Shown: positions 32,151 to 42,463, counted from the first letter of the stretch. The stretch is DNA of 64,000 nucleotides from VRUE01 sp035712345 (GCA_035712345.1 DASTAY010000035.1:112990-176989); one strand, 5' to 3'. The notes: generated from the sequence alone by a model not told the origin. Numbers and translations: made by a program.

Positions 32151-32156
32151 TAGCCT
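32151..32156 (+). promoter_or_regulatory. TAGCCT -10-like box before the M29 gene
   Basis: Ends 7 nt before GTG 32164; no Shine-Dalgarno is present. Confidence 0.35.
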
Positions 32157-32163
32157 GTCCGTT

Positions 32164-33120
32164 GTGATGGGGAGTGCGCTCGATAGGGCGGTCGGCACGC
32201 TGATCCGGGATTGCCTGGACATGAGCCCCTCCGAAGAGATGCTGGTGATCTGCAACCCGATCACCGAAGAGCTTGGCGCGCTGTTGCGGATCCATGCCCA
32301 GGGCGAGGGCGGCGAAGCGACGCTGGCGGTCATCTCGGAGCGGGACTCGCACGCCGCCGAGCCGCCGCGGGCGGTCGCGGCGGCGATGCTCGCGGTCGAC
32401 ATCGTCGTCGCTCCCACGATCCAGTCGATCTCCCATACCGAAGCCCGTCGGGCAGCGACCAAGGCCGGGGTGCGGATCGCCTCGATGCCCGGCGCCACCG
32501 AGGACATGCTGGCCCGCGTGATGGGCGCCGATCTGAAATTGCTGCGGCGGCGGGGCGCCTCGGTGGGCCGGGCGCTCGGCGCCGGCGCGGAGGCGACGAT
32601 CACCTGTGAGCGCGGCACTGAGCTGCGCCTGGGCCTGGAGGACCGCACGGCGACCGTCGACGCCGGCGCCCTCAACATGCGTGGGGCTTTCGGCAACATC
32701 CCCTGCGGCGAGGCCTTCATCGCGCCGGTCGAGGGGACCGCGGAGGGGACCCTCGTCGTCGATGGCTCGATCGCCGCGATCGGCAAGCTCGGCGAGCCGG
32801 TCCGTCTCACCGTTCGCGACGGCCACCTGACCGACGCGAGCGGCGCCGAGGGCGCCCAGTTGATGGCCCTGCTGACCGAACACGGCCCCGATGGCACCAA
32901 CGTCGCCGAGCTCGGGATCGGCACCAACGAAAGCGCCGTGCTCACCGGCAACATCCTCGAGGACGAGAAGATCCTCGGCACGGCGCACGTCGCTTTCGGC
33001 GCCTCGGCCGCGATCGGCGGCACGGTCCAGGTCCCCGTTCATCTCGACTGCGTGATGCTGAACCCCACGGTGGAGGTGGACGGCGCCGCGATCCTCCGGT
33101 CCGGAGAGCTGGTCGTCTGA
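32164..33120 (+). CDS. M29-like aminopeptidase (AmpS/PepS group)
   Basis: 318 aa; typical M29 proteins are ~410, so this is a short form. The metal site appears present: GNIPCGEAFIAP (Glu), ELGIGTNE with TGNILEDEKILGTAHVAFG (Glu, His), and VPVHLDCVML (His-x-Asp). The N-terminal half (ISHTEARRAATKAGVRIASM) matches the family too. Predicted cytosolic broad-specificity aminopeptidase. GTG 32164 or ATG 32167. The following gene begins 24 nt downstream on the same strand. Confidence 0.75.
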   Translation: MMGSALDRAVGTLIRDCLDMSPSEEMLVICNPITEELGALLRIHAQGEGGEATLAVISERDSHAAEPPRAVAAAMLAVDIVVAPTIQSISHTEARRAATKAGVRIASMPGATEDMLARVMGADLKLLRRRGASVGRALGAGAEATITCERGTELRLGLEDRTATVDAGALNMRGAFGNIPCGEAFIAPVEGTAEGTLVVDGSIAAIGKLGEPVRLTVRDGHLTDASGAEGAQLMALLTEHGPDGTNVAELGIGTNESAVLTGNILEDEKILGTAHVAFGASAAIGGTVQVPVHLDCVMLNPTVEVDGAAILRSGELVV

Positions 33121-33143
33121 GCGGAATTCGGCCGCTGCTGGCA

Positions 33144-34013
33144 GTGCCGAACGTCTCCGAGGTTGGCGACGCAAGGCGGATGAGGGAGCTGGAGCTGGCC
33201 TTCGGCGATGGCGTGGCGCTGCTCGATCGTCACACGGACGCCGACCACGGGCGCAGCGTCCTCACCCTCGCGGGCGGCGGCGATGCATTGTCCGCGGCGC
33301 TGGCGCGAGGCGCGGCGGAGGCCGTCCGCACAGTCGACATGAGCGATTACGCCGGCATCCATCCCGCGGTCGGGGCGCTCGACGTCTGTCCGCTCGTCTG
33401 GCCCTCGCCGCTCGATCGCGATGCCGGGCGCGAGGCCGCGCTGGCGGTGGCGGCGGAGATCGGGGCGCTCGGCGTGCCGGTCTTCCTCTACGGCGAGCTG
33501 GCGTCGGCCGCCGATCGGGTCGAGCGCTCCTACTTCCGCAACGGCGGCCTGGCCGAGCTGTGGCTGCGCATGGAGTCGGGTGAGCTGCGGCCCGACTACG
33601 GCCCGGGGCTGCCGCACCGGACCGCCGGGGCGACCCTCCTCACCGCCCGCCCGCCGCTCGGCGCCTTCAATGTCGAGCTCGATACCGGCGACGTCGAGCT
33701 CGCGCGGGCGGTCGCCGCCGGCTTGCGCGAGTCGGGAGGGGGGCCGGCGGGCGTGCGAGCGATAGGCCTCCTGTTGAGCAGCGGCCGTGCCCAGGTCTCG
33801 ATCAACGTCCACGATCCGGTGGGGGTGCCGCTCGGCACGGTCGTCGAGCGCACGCGCGAGCTCGCCGCGCCTCTGGGCGCTCGTCCCGTCGAGGCCGAGC
33901 TGATCGGGCTGATCCCCGCCGCGGCGCTGGTCGGATACCCCGAGGACGTGCCGATCCGCGATTTCGACCCACGGCTGCGAACGATCGAGGCGCGTCTGGC
34001 GGGTCTCGGTTAG
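33144..34013 (+). CDS. Glutamate formiminotransferase-like protein
   Basis: 289 aa, N-terminal and C-terminal formiminotransferase subdomains. It begins MPNVSEV (family: CVPNFSEG) and has the active-site DYAGIHPAVGALDVCPL, with the His used to accept the formimino group. GVPVFLYGELAS and the C-terminal VHDPVGVPLG and ELIGLIPAAAL are also conserved. No cyclodeaminase domain is fused, and no histidine-utilisation gene (hutHUI) is near, so substrate may differ. GTG start. Confidence 0.8.
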   Translation: MPNVSEVGDARRMRELELAFGDGVALLDRHTDADHGRSVLTLAGGGDALSAALARGAAEAVRTVDMSDYAGIHPAVGALDVCPLVWPSPLDRDAGREAALAVAAEIGALGVPVFLYGELASAADRVERSYFRNGGLAELWLRMESGELRPDYGPGLPHRTAGATLLTARPPLGAFNVELDTGDVELARAVAAGLRESGGGPAGVRAIGLLLSSGRAQVSINVHDPVGVPLGTVVERTRELAAPLGARPVEAELIGLIPAAALVGYPEDVPIRDFDPRLRTIEARLAGLG

Positions 34014-34056
34014 TCGTCCGGCCGCCGGCCGGAATCAATCGTTTAGATTCCGTCGC

Positions 34057-34422
34057 GTGGCCCAGACCAAGAAGAAGCGCCGCCGCAAGCACCGCGGGAC
34101 CCAGGGAGGTCGGGTCGACCCCAATCGGCGCAGCGGCCGCCCCCGTAGTCGCGAGGAGGCCAAAGCCCGCGCGCGCGCCGGGCGCAGCGCCGGCGGCAAG
34201 GTCGACGCGCCCCCGACCTGGCGCAGCTCGGCCCTCCGCGGTGTGGTCGCCGCGGTGATCTTCACCGCGCTGCTGTTGCTGATCTTCAAACAGCAGCCGG
34301 GGCCCGCGTTCGGCCTCGGGGCCTTCATGCTCGTCTTCTACATCCCGGCCGGCTACTACATCGACTCGATGATGTGGCGCCGCCGCGAGCGTGCTCGAAT
34401 CCGCGCACGGGGGAAGGGATGA
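34057..34422 (+). CDS. Basic-tailed two-helix membrane protein
   Basis: 121 aa. The first ~55 residues are strongly basic (KKKRRRKHRG, RRSGRPRSREEAKARARAG), which suggests nucleic-acid or ribosome contact on the cytoplasmic face. Two helices follow (ALRGVVAAVIFTALLLLIF and FGLGAFMLVFYIPAGYYI), then MMWRRRERARIRARG. TAGATT lies 7 nt before GTG (leaderless pattern). The end overlaps the next gene by 4 nt. No named family assigned. Confidence 0.7.
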   Translation: MAQTKKKRRRKHRGTQGGRVDPNRRSGRPRSREEAKARARAGRSAGGKVDAPPTWRSSALRGVVAAVIFTALLLLIFKQQPGPAFGLGAFMLVFYIPAGYYIDSMMWRRRERARIRARGKG

Positions 34423-35063
34423 GCCTCGATGTGCAGATGCTCACGGTCGGGCCGATCGCCGAGAACTGCTTCATCGTGCGCCGCGAAGGCTCCGGCCGTG
34501 GCCTGATCGTCGACCCGGGCGACGAGGCCGACCGCATCCTCGCGACGATCGAGCAGATCGGGGTGAAGGTCGAGGCGATCCTGATCACCCACTGTCACTT
34601 CGACCACATCGGCGCCGTCGCCCCGGTTGCGACCGTCACCGGGGCGCCCGTCTACTGCCCGGAGCTCGAGCGGCCCGTTCTCGCCGACATCATGACCTAC
34701 GTCCCGATGCCGGGAATCGGCCCATTCGACAGCTACGAGGCCGACGAGACCGTGAAAGGCGGGGAGACTTTGGAGCTCGCCGGGTTGACGATCGACGTGA
34801 TCTTCACCCCGGGCCACAGTCCCGGCCACGTCACCTACTCGGTTCGCGGCGAGGAGGCGATGTTCTCCGGCGACGTGCTCTTCAAAGGGTCGGTCGGCAG
34901 GGTCGACCTGCCCGGTGGGGACGGGCCGACCCTGATGCGCTCGATCAGCGCCCTGCTGGACGCTCACCCGCCGGAGACCGGCGTCTATCCCGGACACATG
35001 GAAGTCACCACACTCGGCGCGGAGCGCGCCGGCAACCCCTTTCTCGCCGAACTGGCCCGCTGA
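34419..35063 (+). CDS. MBL-fold hydrolase (glyoxalase II-like)
   Basis: 214 aa, single metallo-beta-lactamase domain. Metal ligands: THCHFDH (residues ~55-61), TPGHSPGH (His ~131), FSGDVLF (Asp), and YPGHME (His). The loop TVGPIAENCFIV is typical of the YcbL/glyoxalase-II-like group. Thioester substrate unknown. The start overlaps the membrane-protein stop (ATGA). hisS follows after 32 nt. Confidence 0.88.
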   Translation: MSLDVQMLTVGPIAENCFIVRREGSGRGLIVDPGDEADRILATIEQIGVKVEAILITHCHFDHIGAVAPVATVTGAPVYCPELERPVLADIMTYVPMPGIGPFDSYEADETVKGGETLELAGLTIDVIFTPGHSPGHVTYSVRGEEAMFSGDVLFKGSVGRVDLPGGDGPTLMRSISALLDAHPPETGVYPGHMEVTTLGAERAGNPFLAELAR

Positions 35064-35095
35064 GAAGCGTCGCGCGCAGGTAAGGTCGCGCCACC

Positions 35096-36342
35096 ATGGC
35101 GAGCAAGTACCAGGCCCCGCGGGGGACCTTCGACGTCCTGCCGGCCGACGCGCACGCGCGCCGGCGGATCGAAGCGGTGGCAGCCGATGTCTGCGCGCGT
35201 GCCGGCTACGAGCCGATCGCGACGCCGGCCTTCGAGGACACCGAGCTGTTCGAGCGCGGCGTCGGCCGCTCGACCGACATCGTGCGCAAGGAGATGTTCA
35301 CCTTCGAGGACAAGGGCGGCCGCAGCATCACCCTGCGGCCGGAGGGCACCGCGCCGATCTGCCGCGCCTACATCGAGCACGGCATGCACAAGCTGGCTCA
35401 ACCGGTGAAGCTCTCCTACGCCGGTCCGTTCTTCCGGCACGAGCGCCCCCAGGCGGGGCGCTACCGGCAGTTCCACCAGATCGGGGTTGAGGCGATCGGC
35501 ACCGATTCGCCGCTCGCGGACGCCGAGGCGATCGTCTTGCTTGCGGGCCTGTTCGCCGAGCTCGGAGTGCCGGGAGTCGAGCTGCGGCTCGGCAGCCTCG
35601 GCTCGGCGCAGGCCCGCAGCGAATACCTGGAGGAGCTCAAGGCATATCTGTACGCGCACGAAGGCGACCTCTCCAAGGACGTGCGCGAGCGGATCGAGAT
35701 CAACCCGCTGCGGGCCTTCGACGCCGAGGACGACGGAACTCGCGGCGTGATGGCCGGCGCGCCGACGATCGTCGAGCGCCTCGGGGGCGAGGACGCCGAT
35801 CACTTCGCCGAGGTGCGCGCACTGCTGGAGGCCTCCGGGGTCGCCTATGAGATCGATCCCACCCTGGTCCGCGGCCTCGACTACTACTCGCGCACGATCT
35901 TCTCCTTCGTCTGCGACCGGCTCGCCGCCCAGTCCGAGATCGGCGGGGGCGGCCGCTACGACGGCCTGATCGAGCAGCTGGGCGGCCCGCCGACGCCGGC
36001 GATCGGTTGGGCTACGGGCATCGAGCGCATCCTGCTCGCCCTCGGGGACGAGCAGGCGCCGCAGGCGCCGAGGGTCTTCGTCGCGCACACCGCGGGGTCG
36101 GCGAAGAGCGCCCAGATGGCCGTGGCTTTGGTCGAGGAGCTGAGGCGAGGCGGCCTGTCCGCCGAGCTCGACCTCGCGGGGCGCAGCATCAAGGGCCAGT
36201 TCAAGCACGCAAACCGGATCGGCGCCGACCTGGTGGTTGTGCTCGGAGAGGAAGGGGGCGCCGAGTTGCGGGACATGCAGAGCGGGGAGCAGGAGTCGGT
36301 GTCACCCGACGGGTTGGTCGCGGAGATCGAGAGAAGGCGCGC

Positions 36343-36346
<4 letters not shown>
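35096..36346 (+). CDS. hisS: Histidyl-tRNA synthetase
   Basis: 416 aa class IIa synthetase. Motifs: APRGTFDVLP, ELFERGVGRSTDIVRKEMF (motif 1/2 region), TLRPEGTAP, FRHERPQAGRYRQFHQIG, RGLDYYSRTIF (His-A signature), GGGGRYDGLIE and ATGIERILLAL (motif 3). A C-terminal anticodon domain ends in EIERRRA. TAAGGT 9 nt before ATG suggests a near-leaderless mRNA. Overlaps aspS by 4 nt. Confidence 0.97.
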
Positions 36347-38139
<1,793 letters not shown>

Positions 38140-38143
38140 GCCC

Positions 38144-38149
38144 TACGAT
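38144..38149 (+). promoter_or_regulatory. TACGAT -10-like box after aspS
   Basis: Lies right after the aspS stop and ends 6 nt before ATG 38156 with no ribosome site, giving the small gene its own leaderless start. Confidence 0.4.
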
Positions 38150-38155
38150 TTCCCC

Positions 38156-38443
38156 ATGAGCCTCTTCGCAAGGGTCAAGCTCGCGCTTCGAGGCCGGGGC
38201 CCCGGGCCCGGTGCGACCCCGGTCTACGTCGACGACCCGGCCTTCGACTCCTGGGAGGTCGTGCGCGACTTCGGCGACCTGCGCACCGCCAGGGCCTGGC
38301 ACCAGGCCGTCGAGGAGGCGGGGATCGAAGCGGTGCTGACCGCCGACTGGCCGGTGGACCGTTTCGGCCGCGGCGACATCGCCCTGCGCGTACGCGGGGA
38401 GGACTGGAGCGAGGCCGAGTTCCTGCTCTCCAACATGGACTGA
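38156..38443 (+). CDS. Small protein, DUF2007-like
   Basis: 95 aa. The fold segment DSWEVVRDFGDLRTARAWHQ then AVEEAGIEAVLTADWPVDR matches the pattern 'putative signal-transducing' DUF2007 (switching between two short substrates; helix plus beta strands). The C-terminal DIALRVRGEDWSEAEFLL is typical too. No membrane segment or catalytic residues. Followed by the candidate 6S RNA. Confidence 0.55.
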   Translation: MSLFARVKLALRGRGPGPGATPVYVDDPAFDSWEVVRDFGDLRTARAWHQAVEEAGIEAVLTADWPVDRFGRGDIALRVRGEDWSEAEFLLSNMD

Positions 38444-38466
38444 GCGTGCGGTGGTACGGTTGGGCC

Positions 38467-38625
38467 AAGGCTCGAGCCCGTGCGAGAGCCGTCCCACCGT
38501 TTGACCCAACACAAACGGCGCGGGGGCCGATCTCTCTTGGTCCTGTGGGATCTGGAGGAGGCGCCCACCCTTTACTTCAAGGGATCAAAGCCAGGGGCGG
38601 CAACGGCGGGTTGGAGCCTTTTTTT
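38467..38625 (+). ncRNA. Candidate 6S RNA (ssrS-like)
   Basis: ~160-nt gap RNA that folds as a long irregular rod. The closing stem is AAGGCTC (38467-38473) with GAGCCTT (38614-38620), extended by AGCCCG/CGGGTT and GCCGT/ACGGC, then a T7 tract (38619-38625). In the central region a 7-bp hairpin CCGTTTG/CAAACGG (38497-38518) sits in one strand, the bubble side-hairpin typical of 6S RNA. GGCGC/GCGCC closes the distal arm. The position after hisS-aspS and before mnmA matches Bacillus bsrA. No 6S sequence search was done, so another ncRNA is possible. Confidence 0.6.
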
Positions 38626-38704
38626 GAACCTGGCTCGGTCGGCGATGGCGCTCGCCAGTCGCACACCGCGCCCTCCCTCGACAGGTTCATACTTTTGGAA
38701 TCAG

Positions 38705-40207
38705 ATGAGCAGAGAGATCTTTGAGACTTACCTGAGGGATCGATCCCGAGTCGGACCCCCGATGCCCGATGCATTCACCGGCGCCGCGGGCGGAGCTGCG
38801 TGTGGAGATCTTTCACGGATCTCGCTCGCGATCGAGGAGGGGCGCATCGTCGCCGTGAGCTTCGATGCCGAGGGTTGCGGGGCGACGCGGGCGGCTACCG
38901 CGGCCGTGGCCGAGATGGTCGACGGCGAGCCGGTGATCGCGGCGGCGCGGATCGGGACGGATGCGGTCGAGGAGGCGCTCGGCGGGCTCATGCCGGCCAA
39001 GCGGCACGCTGCGCAGCTCGCCGCCGACGCCCTGCACCGTGCGCTGGCGAGCGCCGCCGCGTCCTCGCAGGTGCTGGCGTCGACTCGATCCGGGCGCGTG
39101 CTGGTCGCGATGTCGGGCGGCGTCGACAGCGCCGTCGCCGCCCTGCTCGAACGCGAGCGCGGGGCCGAGGTGCTCGCGGTCACCCTCAAGCTCTGGGCCG
39201 ATCCGGAGACCGACGGGGCAAAGGCGTGCTGCTCGCCCGAGGCGGTGCTCGGCGCCCGCGCCGTCGCCCACTCGCTCGACATCCCGCACCTGACGCTCGA
39301 CCTCGAGGAGGAGTTCCGCCGCCGCGTCGTCGGCGCCTTCCTCGACGGCTACGGCGCCGGCGCCACGCCGAACCCGTGCATCGTCTGCAACGGCGAGGTG
39401 CGGATCGCGGCGATGGTCGACCTCGCGGAGAGGCTCGGCGCCGACCATCTGGTCACCGGCCACTACGCGCGGATCGTCGAGGACGCAGGTGGGCCGCTGC
39501 TCGCCGCCGCGGCGGACCGCGACAAGGACCAGAGCTACATGCTCGCCGCGCTGCCGCCCGCGCTGCTCTCCCACCTGCGCTTCCCGCTCACCGGCTTGAC
39601 CAAGCCGGAGGTGCGCGAGATCGCCGCCCGCCACGACCTGGCGGTCGCCAAGAAGCCGGAGAGTCAGGACCTCTGCTTCCTCGCCGGCCAGGGCAAGGGG
39701 CGCTTCCTGCGCCGCCACGCCGGCCTCGGCGAGCGCGACGGCGCGCTGCTCGACCGCGCCGGCCGCAGGCTCGGCCGCCACCGCGGCCACCACAACTTCA
39801 CGGTCGGCCAGCGACGTGGCATCGGCGTCTCCGCGCCCGAGCCGCTCTACGTGCTCGCCATCGACGCCGCCGCCAACACGGTCACCGTCGGCACCCGCGC
39901 CGAGCTGGCGACGCGACGCGTGCGGATCCGCGACGCCGTCATGTACCGCGACGGCGCCCGGGTGGACGCGGTGAAGCTGCGCTACCGGGCGGCGCCGGTC
40001 CCGGCGTCGGCCCCGGGCGTAGGGCCGGGACCGCACGCCGAGCTCGAGGTCGAGCTCGGCGTGCCGTTCGACGCGGTCGCGCCGGGCCAGGCGGCGGTGC
40101 TGCTCAGCGGCGAGTCGATCGTCGGCCACGGGACCATCGCCTCGGGTAATGGTCCCGTGGCCGAGGTGGGGGGGCTGCAGCCCAGGAACCCCGGCTTCAC
40201 ACGCTAG
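38705..40207 (+). CDS. mnmA: IscU-like domain fused to tRNA-specific 2-thiouridylase MnmA
   Basis: 500 aa. Residues ~25-118 match the IscU/NifU-N scaffold: AACGDLSRISLAIEEGRI (Cys33), DAEGCGATRAAT (Cys58), and GGLMPAKRHAAQLAADAL, where the third cluster Cys of IscU (HCS) is Ala102. Residues ~130-495 are MnmA: PP-loop MSGGVDSAVA (137-142), ACCSPEAVLGAR, NPCIVCNG (Cys228, first catalytic Cys), DQSYMLA, SQDLCFLAG (Cys324, second catalytic Cys), and FTVGQRRGIG. It thiolates U34 of Lys/Glu/Gln tRNAs. ATG 38705 chosen; ATG 38762 would still include the fusion. Confidence 0.92.
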   Translation: MSREIFETYLRDRSRVGPPMPDAFTGAAGGAACGDLSRISLAIEEGRIVAVSFDAEGCGATRAATAAVAEMVDGEPVIAAARIGTDAVEEALGGLMPAKRHAAQLAADALHRALASAAASSQVLASTRSGRVLVAMSGGVDSAVAALLERERGAEVLAVTLKLWADPETDGAKACCSPEAVLGARAVAHSLDIPHLTLDLEEEFRRRVVGAFLDGYGAGATPNPCIVCNGEVRIAAMVDLAERLGADHLVTGHYARIVEDAGGPLLAAAADRDKDQSYMLAALPPALLSHLRFPLTGLTKPEVREIAARHDLAVAKKPESQDLCFLAGQGKGRFLRRHAGLGERDGALLDRAGRRLGRHRGHHNFTVGQRRGIGVSAPEPLYVLAIDAAANTVTVGTRAELATRRVRIRDAVMYRDGARVDAVKLRYRAAPVPASAPGVGPGPHAELEVELGVPFDAVAPGQAAVLLSGESIVGHGTIASGNGPVAEVGGLQPRNPGFTR

Positions 40208-40743
40208 CCGGCACTCGTTTCTTCGTGTTCCTTTTCGCGTTCTTCGCGCGCTTCTTCATGTTCTTTCTTGCGTTCCTGGTTACGCAGCTTCACGACGTTG
40301 TGGACGCAGCGCGAGAACGGCGTGCCCTTCGGCTTCGGATGCGCCTGCTGTTCCTCGTCGCTGCGCTTGCGGCTTTCGCCCTTGCAGACCTGGCCGGGCG
40401 CCATCCCCTGATGGGCGGCGGCCTGCGCCATGTTGGTCACGCAGCGCGAGAACGCGGTTCCCTTTTCCCCGTGTTTTTCGTGCTTCTTGCTTTCGCCACG
40501 GCAAAGGACGCCGTAGGCCTTCGCCTTTTCGGGCAGCGGCGCCTTCGGGCCGGGGGGCCCTCCTTCGCCCGGGGTGTAGGTCACTCCGTGGCCGTTGGCG
40601 GTTTCGTGCCCGTTCGCGGCTTCATGTCCGCTCGCCTGGCCATTGCCGTATGGCGGCGTCCCTTCCGGCTTGCCGACCGCGAGCGCCGCCGGGCTCGCTG
40701 CCAGCGCAAGCGCTGCAACTGCGAGTGCGATCCTGATCTTCAT
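40204..40743 (-). CDS. Secreted protein with duplicated C-x-GES...FSRC repeat
   Basis: 179 aa from ATG 40743, with signal peptide MKIRIALAVAALALAASPAALA. A His/Gly/Asn linker (ASGHEAANGHETANGHG) precedes two ~30-residue repeats: CRGESKKHEKHGEKGTAFSR then CVTNMA, and CKGESRKR...KGTPFSRCVHNVV. Each repeat has a Cys at both ends. The tail is a charged coiled-coil-like run (KEHEEAREEREKEHEE). AAGGAGG ribosome site 7 nt before ATG. Convergent with mnmA, sharing 4 nt. Probably cell-surface; function unknown. Confidence 0.7.
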   Translation of the reverse strand: MKIRIALAVAALALAASPAALAVGKPEGTPPYGNGQASGHEAANGHETANGHGVTYTPGEGGPPGPKAPLPEKAKAYGVLCRGESKKHEKHGEKGTAFSRCVTNMAQAAAHQGMAPGQVCKGESRKRSDEEQQAHPKPKGTPFSRCVHNVVKLRNQERKKEHEEAREEREKEHEETSAG

Positions 40744-40889
40744 CCTGACCTCCTTCTGATTCAGATGGACGATTCCGTGCGGGCGCCGTCGTCGCGCACC
40801 GACTCTCATGAGGTTGAAACGGGGAGGTGGTGGGACTATCAGTCCGAGTGCGCCATGGCATGGACGGATGGACGGTTGCGTAACTCCTG

Positions 40890-42356
40890 CTACGGGCGGT
40901 TTCCGGCTTCGGCGGCCGCTTCGGCTTCGGGTCCGCTCGGATGTTCCTGCGGCGAGGGGGTCGCCGGCGGCGCCTCCGGGGGTTCCGGGGCGCCCGGTCT
41001 GGGTGGCTGGGTCGCGCCGGCGGCAGGCGGCGAGGGCGGCGAGGGGCTCTGCCCATGCGGCGGGGCGGCACCTTGCCCAGCCCCGGCTGGCGGCGAGTCC
41101 GTCGCCTGCGGCGCTTTGCGCGCGCCGGAGGTCTGCTGGCCGCGCGAGGTGGCGGGCGGGGTGCTTTCGGGGGCGCCACCCCGTTCGGCGGCCGAGCGGC
41201 CGAAGCCGCTGCCCGGGGGCGTTTCGCCCCTTGCCGAGCCGGCGCCGCCGGCAACGCCCTGGCTTTGGCTGCCGCCTGGGTCCCCGTGCGAGTCGTTCCG
41301 TTCCGCGCCGCCCCTGGCCCCTTGGCCGGCCCTATGGTTGCCCGCCGTCGGAGCGACTGCCCTCGCGGCGTCCGCTGCGCTTGCTGGCGCGCCCGGAGCA
41401 CCCGACCGTCGTGCCGCACCGTGCGCGGCCGAGTGCCGCGCCGCGCCGTCGCCAGAACCGCCGTCGAGCGGCAGGTGGATCAGGTGAGTCCGGTCGGCCG
41501 TGCCGACGCCGACAGCCGCGACGACTGCCACCGTCGCCGCCGATTTGAGGATCGCCGAGGTCGCCGCGACCTTGCCGGCGCCGGCGCCGAGCGGACCGGC
41601 GAGGCCGCCGCCCATCGCGCCGCTCGCGTTCGCCCCCAGGACCGAGTGCAGCAACCCGGCCGAGGCCGCGAGCGGCAGCGGCGCGATCGCGGCCAGCTTC
41701 TCGCGCCGGCTGGAGATTTCCTCGCCGAAGGCGCGGCAGTCGGAACAGCTGCGCAGGTGGGCGCGGATGTCGCGTCGCCGGGTCACCCGGCCGTCGGTGT
41801 CCGAGAGCGTTCTCATCACGTCGGCGCAGCTCATCTCACGTCCCTCCTCCAGCTGGCGCAGGCTGAGTCGTGCCTCGTAGAGCGTCTGGCGGGCGACGGC
41901 GGCCGAGGTCCCGAACACGGCGGCGATCTGGGTGAAGTCGAGCCCGGAGAGCTCTCGCATCACCAGCGCCGCTCGTTGGCGCTCCGGCAGTTGCTCGAGG
42001 TCGGCGAGCAGGGTGCGCAGCCGCTCTCGCGTCGCGGCATGCTCGGCGGTCCCGGCCTCGCTCCCCTGCTCGGCAGACAGCTCCGCATCGTCGCGGCGCC
42101 GGCGCAGCGTTTCCACCGACTCGTTGCGGGCGATCCGGTAGAGCCATGGCTTCAGCTTGATCTCGCGCTTCTCGCCGGGCAGGGCGCGCAGCACCTTGAC
42201 CATCGTGTTCTGCAGGGCGTCCTGAGCGTCCGGCGGGTTGCCGAGCAGCGCCAGGCAGAAGCGATAGAGGTCCTGGTGGTAACGCTCGTAGATCTCGGCG
42301 AAGGCCCGCCTGTCTCCCTGGGCGGCGCGGTGCGCCAGCCGCTCGTCGCGACTCAT
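40890..42356 (-). CDS. ECF sigma factor fused to zinc-finger anti-sigma domain, TM segment and long Pro/Ala tail
   Basis: 488 aa. Region 2 of sigma-70 (residues ~17-87; IYERYHQDLYRFCLALLGN, WLYRIARNESVETL), region 4 (~115-170; LPERQRAALVMRELSGLDFT, TLYEARLSLRQLEEG), then a zf-HC2 anti-sigma domain with Cys177 and HLRSCSDC (His200, Cys204, Cys207). A hydrophobic helix (~265-286, TVAVVAAVGVGTA) and ~200 residues of Pro/Ala/Gly/Ser follow. The single chain would be membrane-tethered with the tail outside, so its activity should need release or conformational change. Confidence 0.85.
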   Translation of the reverse strand: MSRDERLAHRAAQGDRRAFAEIYERYHQDLYRFCLALLGNPPDAQDALQNTMVKVLRALPGEKREIKLKPWLYRIARNESVETLRRRRDDAELSAEQGSEAGTAEHAATRERLRTLLADLEQLPERQRAALVMRELSGLDFTQIAAVFGTSAAVARQTLYEARLSLRQLEEGREMSCADVMRTLSDTDGRVTRRRDIRAHLRSCSDCRAFGEEISSRREKLAAIAPLPLAASAGLLHSVLGANASGAMGGGLAGPLGAGAGKVAATSAILKSAATVAVVAAVGVGTADRTHLIHLPLDGGSGDGAARHSAAHGAARRSGAPGAPASAADAARAVAPTAGNHRAGQGARGGAERNDSHGDPGGSQSQGVAGGAGSARGETPPGSGFGRSAAERGGAPESTPPATSRGQQTSGARKAPQATDSPPAGAGQGAAPPHGQSPSPPSPPAAGATQPPRPGAPEPPEAPPATPSPQEHPSGPEAEAAAEAGNRP

Positions 42357-42457
42357 GCCGCTCCCCTCTCGAGACGCCGGTCCACCCGTTGAAGGTTACG
42401 GAGGGATCCATCGTCGCTTCAACGGAGCGAAGCGCCAGACGTCAGCCGTCGGTCACT

Positions 42458-42463
42458 TAGGCT
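42458..42463 (+). promoter_or_regulatory. TAGGCT -10-like box of alaS
   Basis: Ends 7 nt before the GTG start 42471; no Shine-Dalgarno, so alaS is probably leaderless. It lies in the 114-nt gap that also serves the divergent sigma-factor gene. Confidence 0.45.

Noticed and set aside
38444..38704. N-terminal extension of MnmA from 38480
   Set aside because: The open frame crosses the candidate RNA and its T-tract. Residues before 38705 have no similarity to any domain.
40941..42392. Plus-strand open frame antisense to the sigma-factor gene
   Set aside because: Opposite frame of the Pro/Ala tail. Only the minus strand has sigma and zinc-finger motifs.
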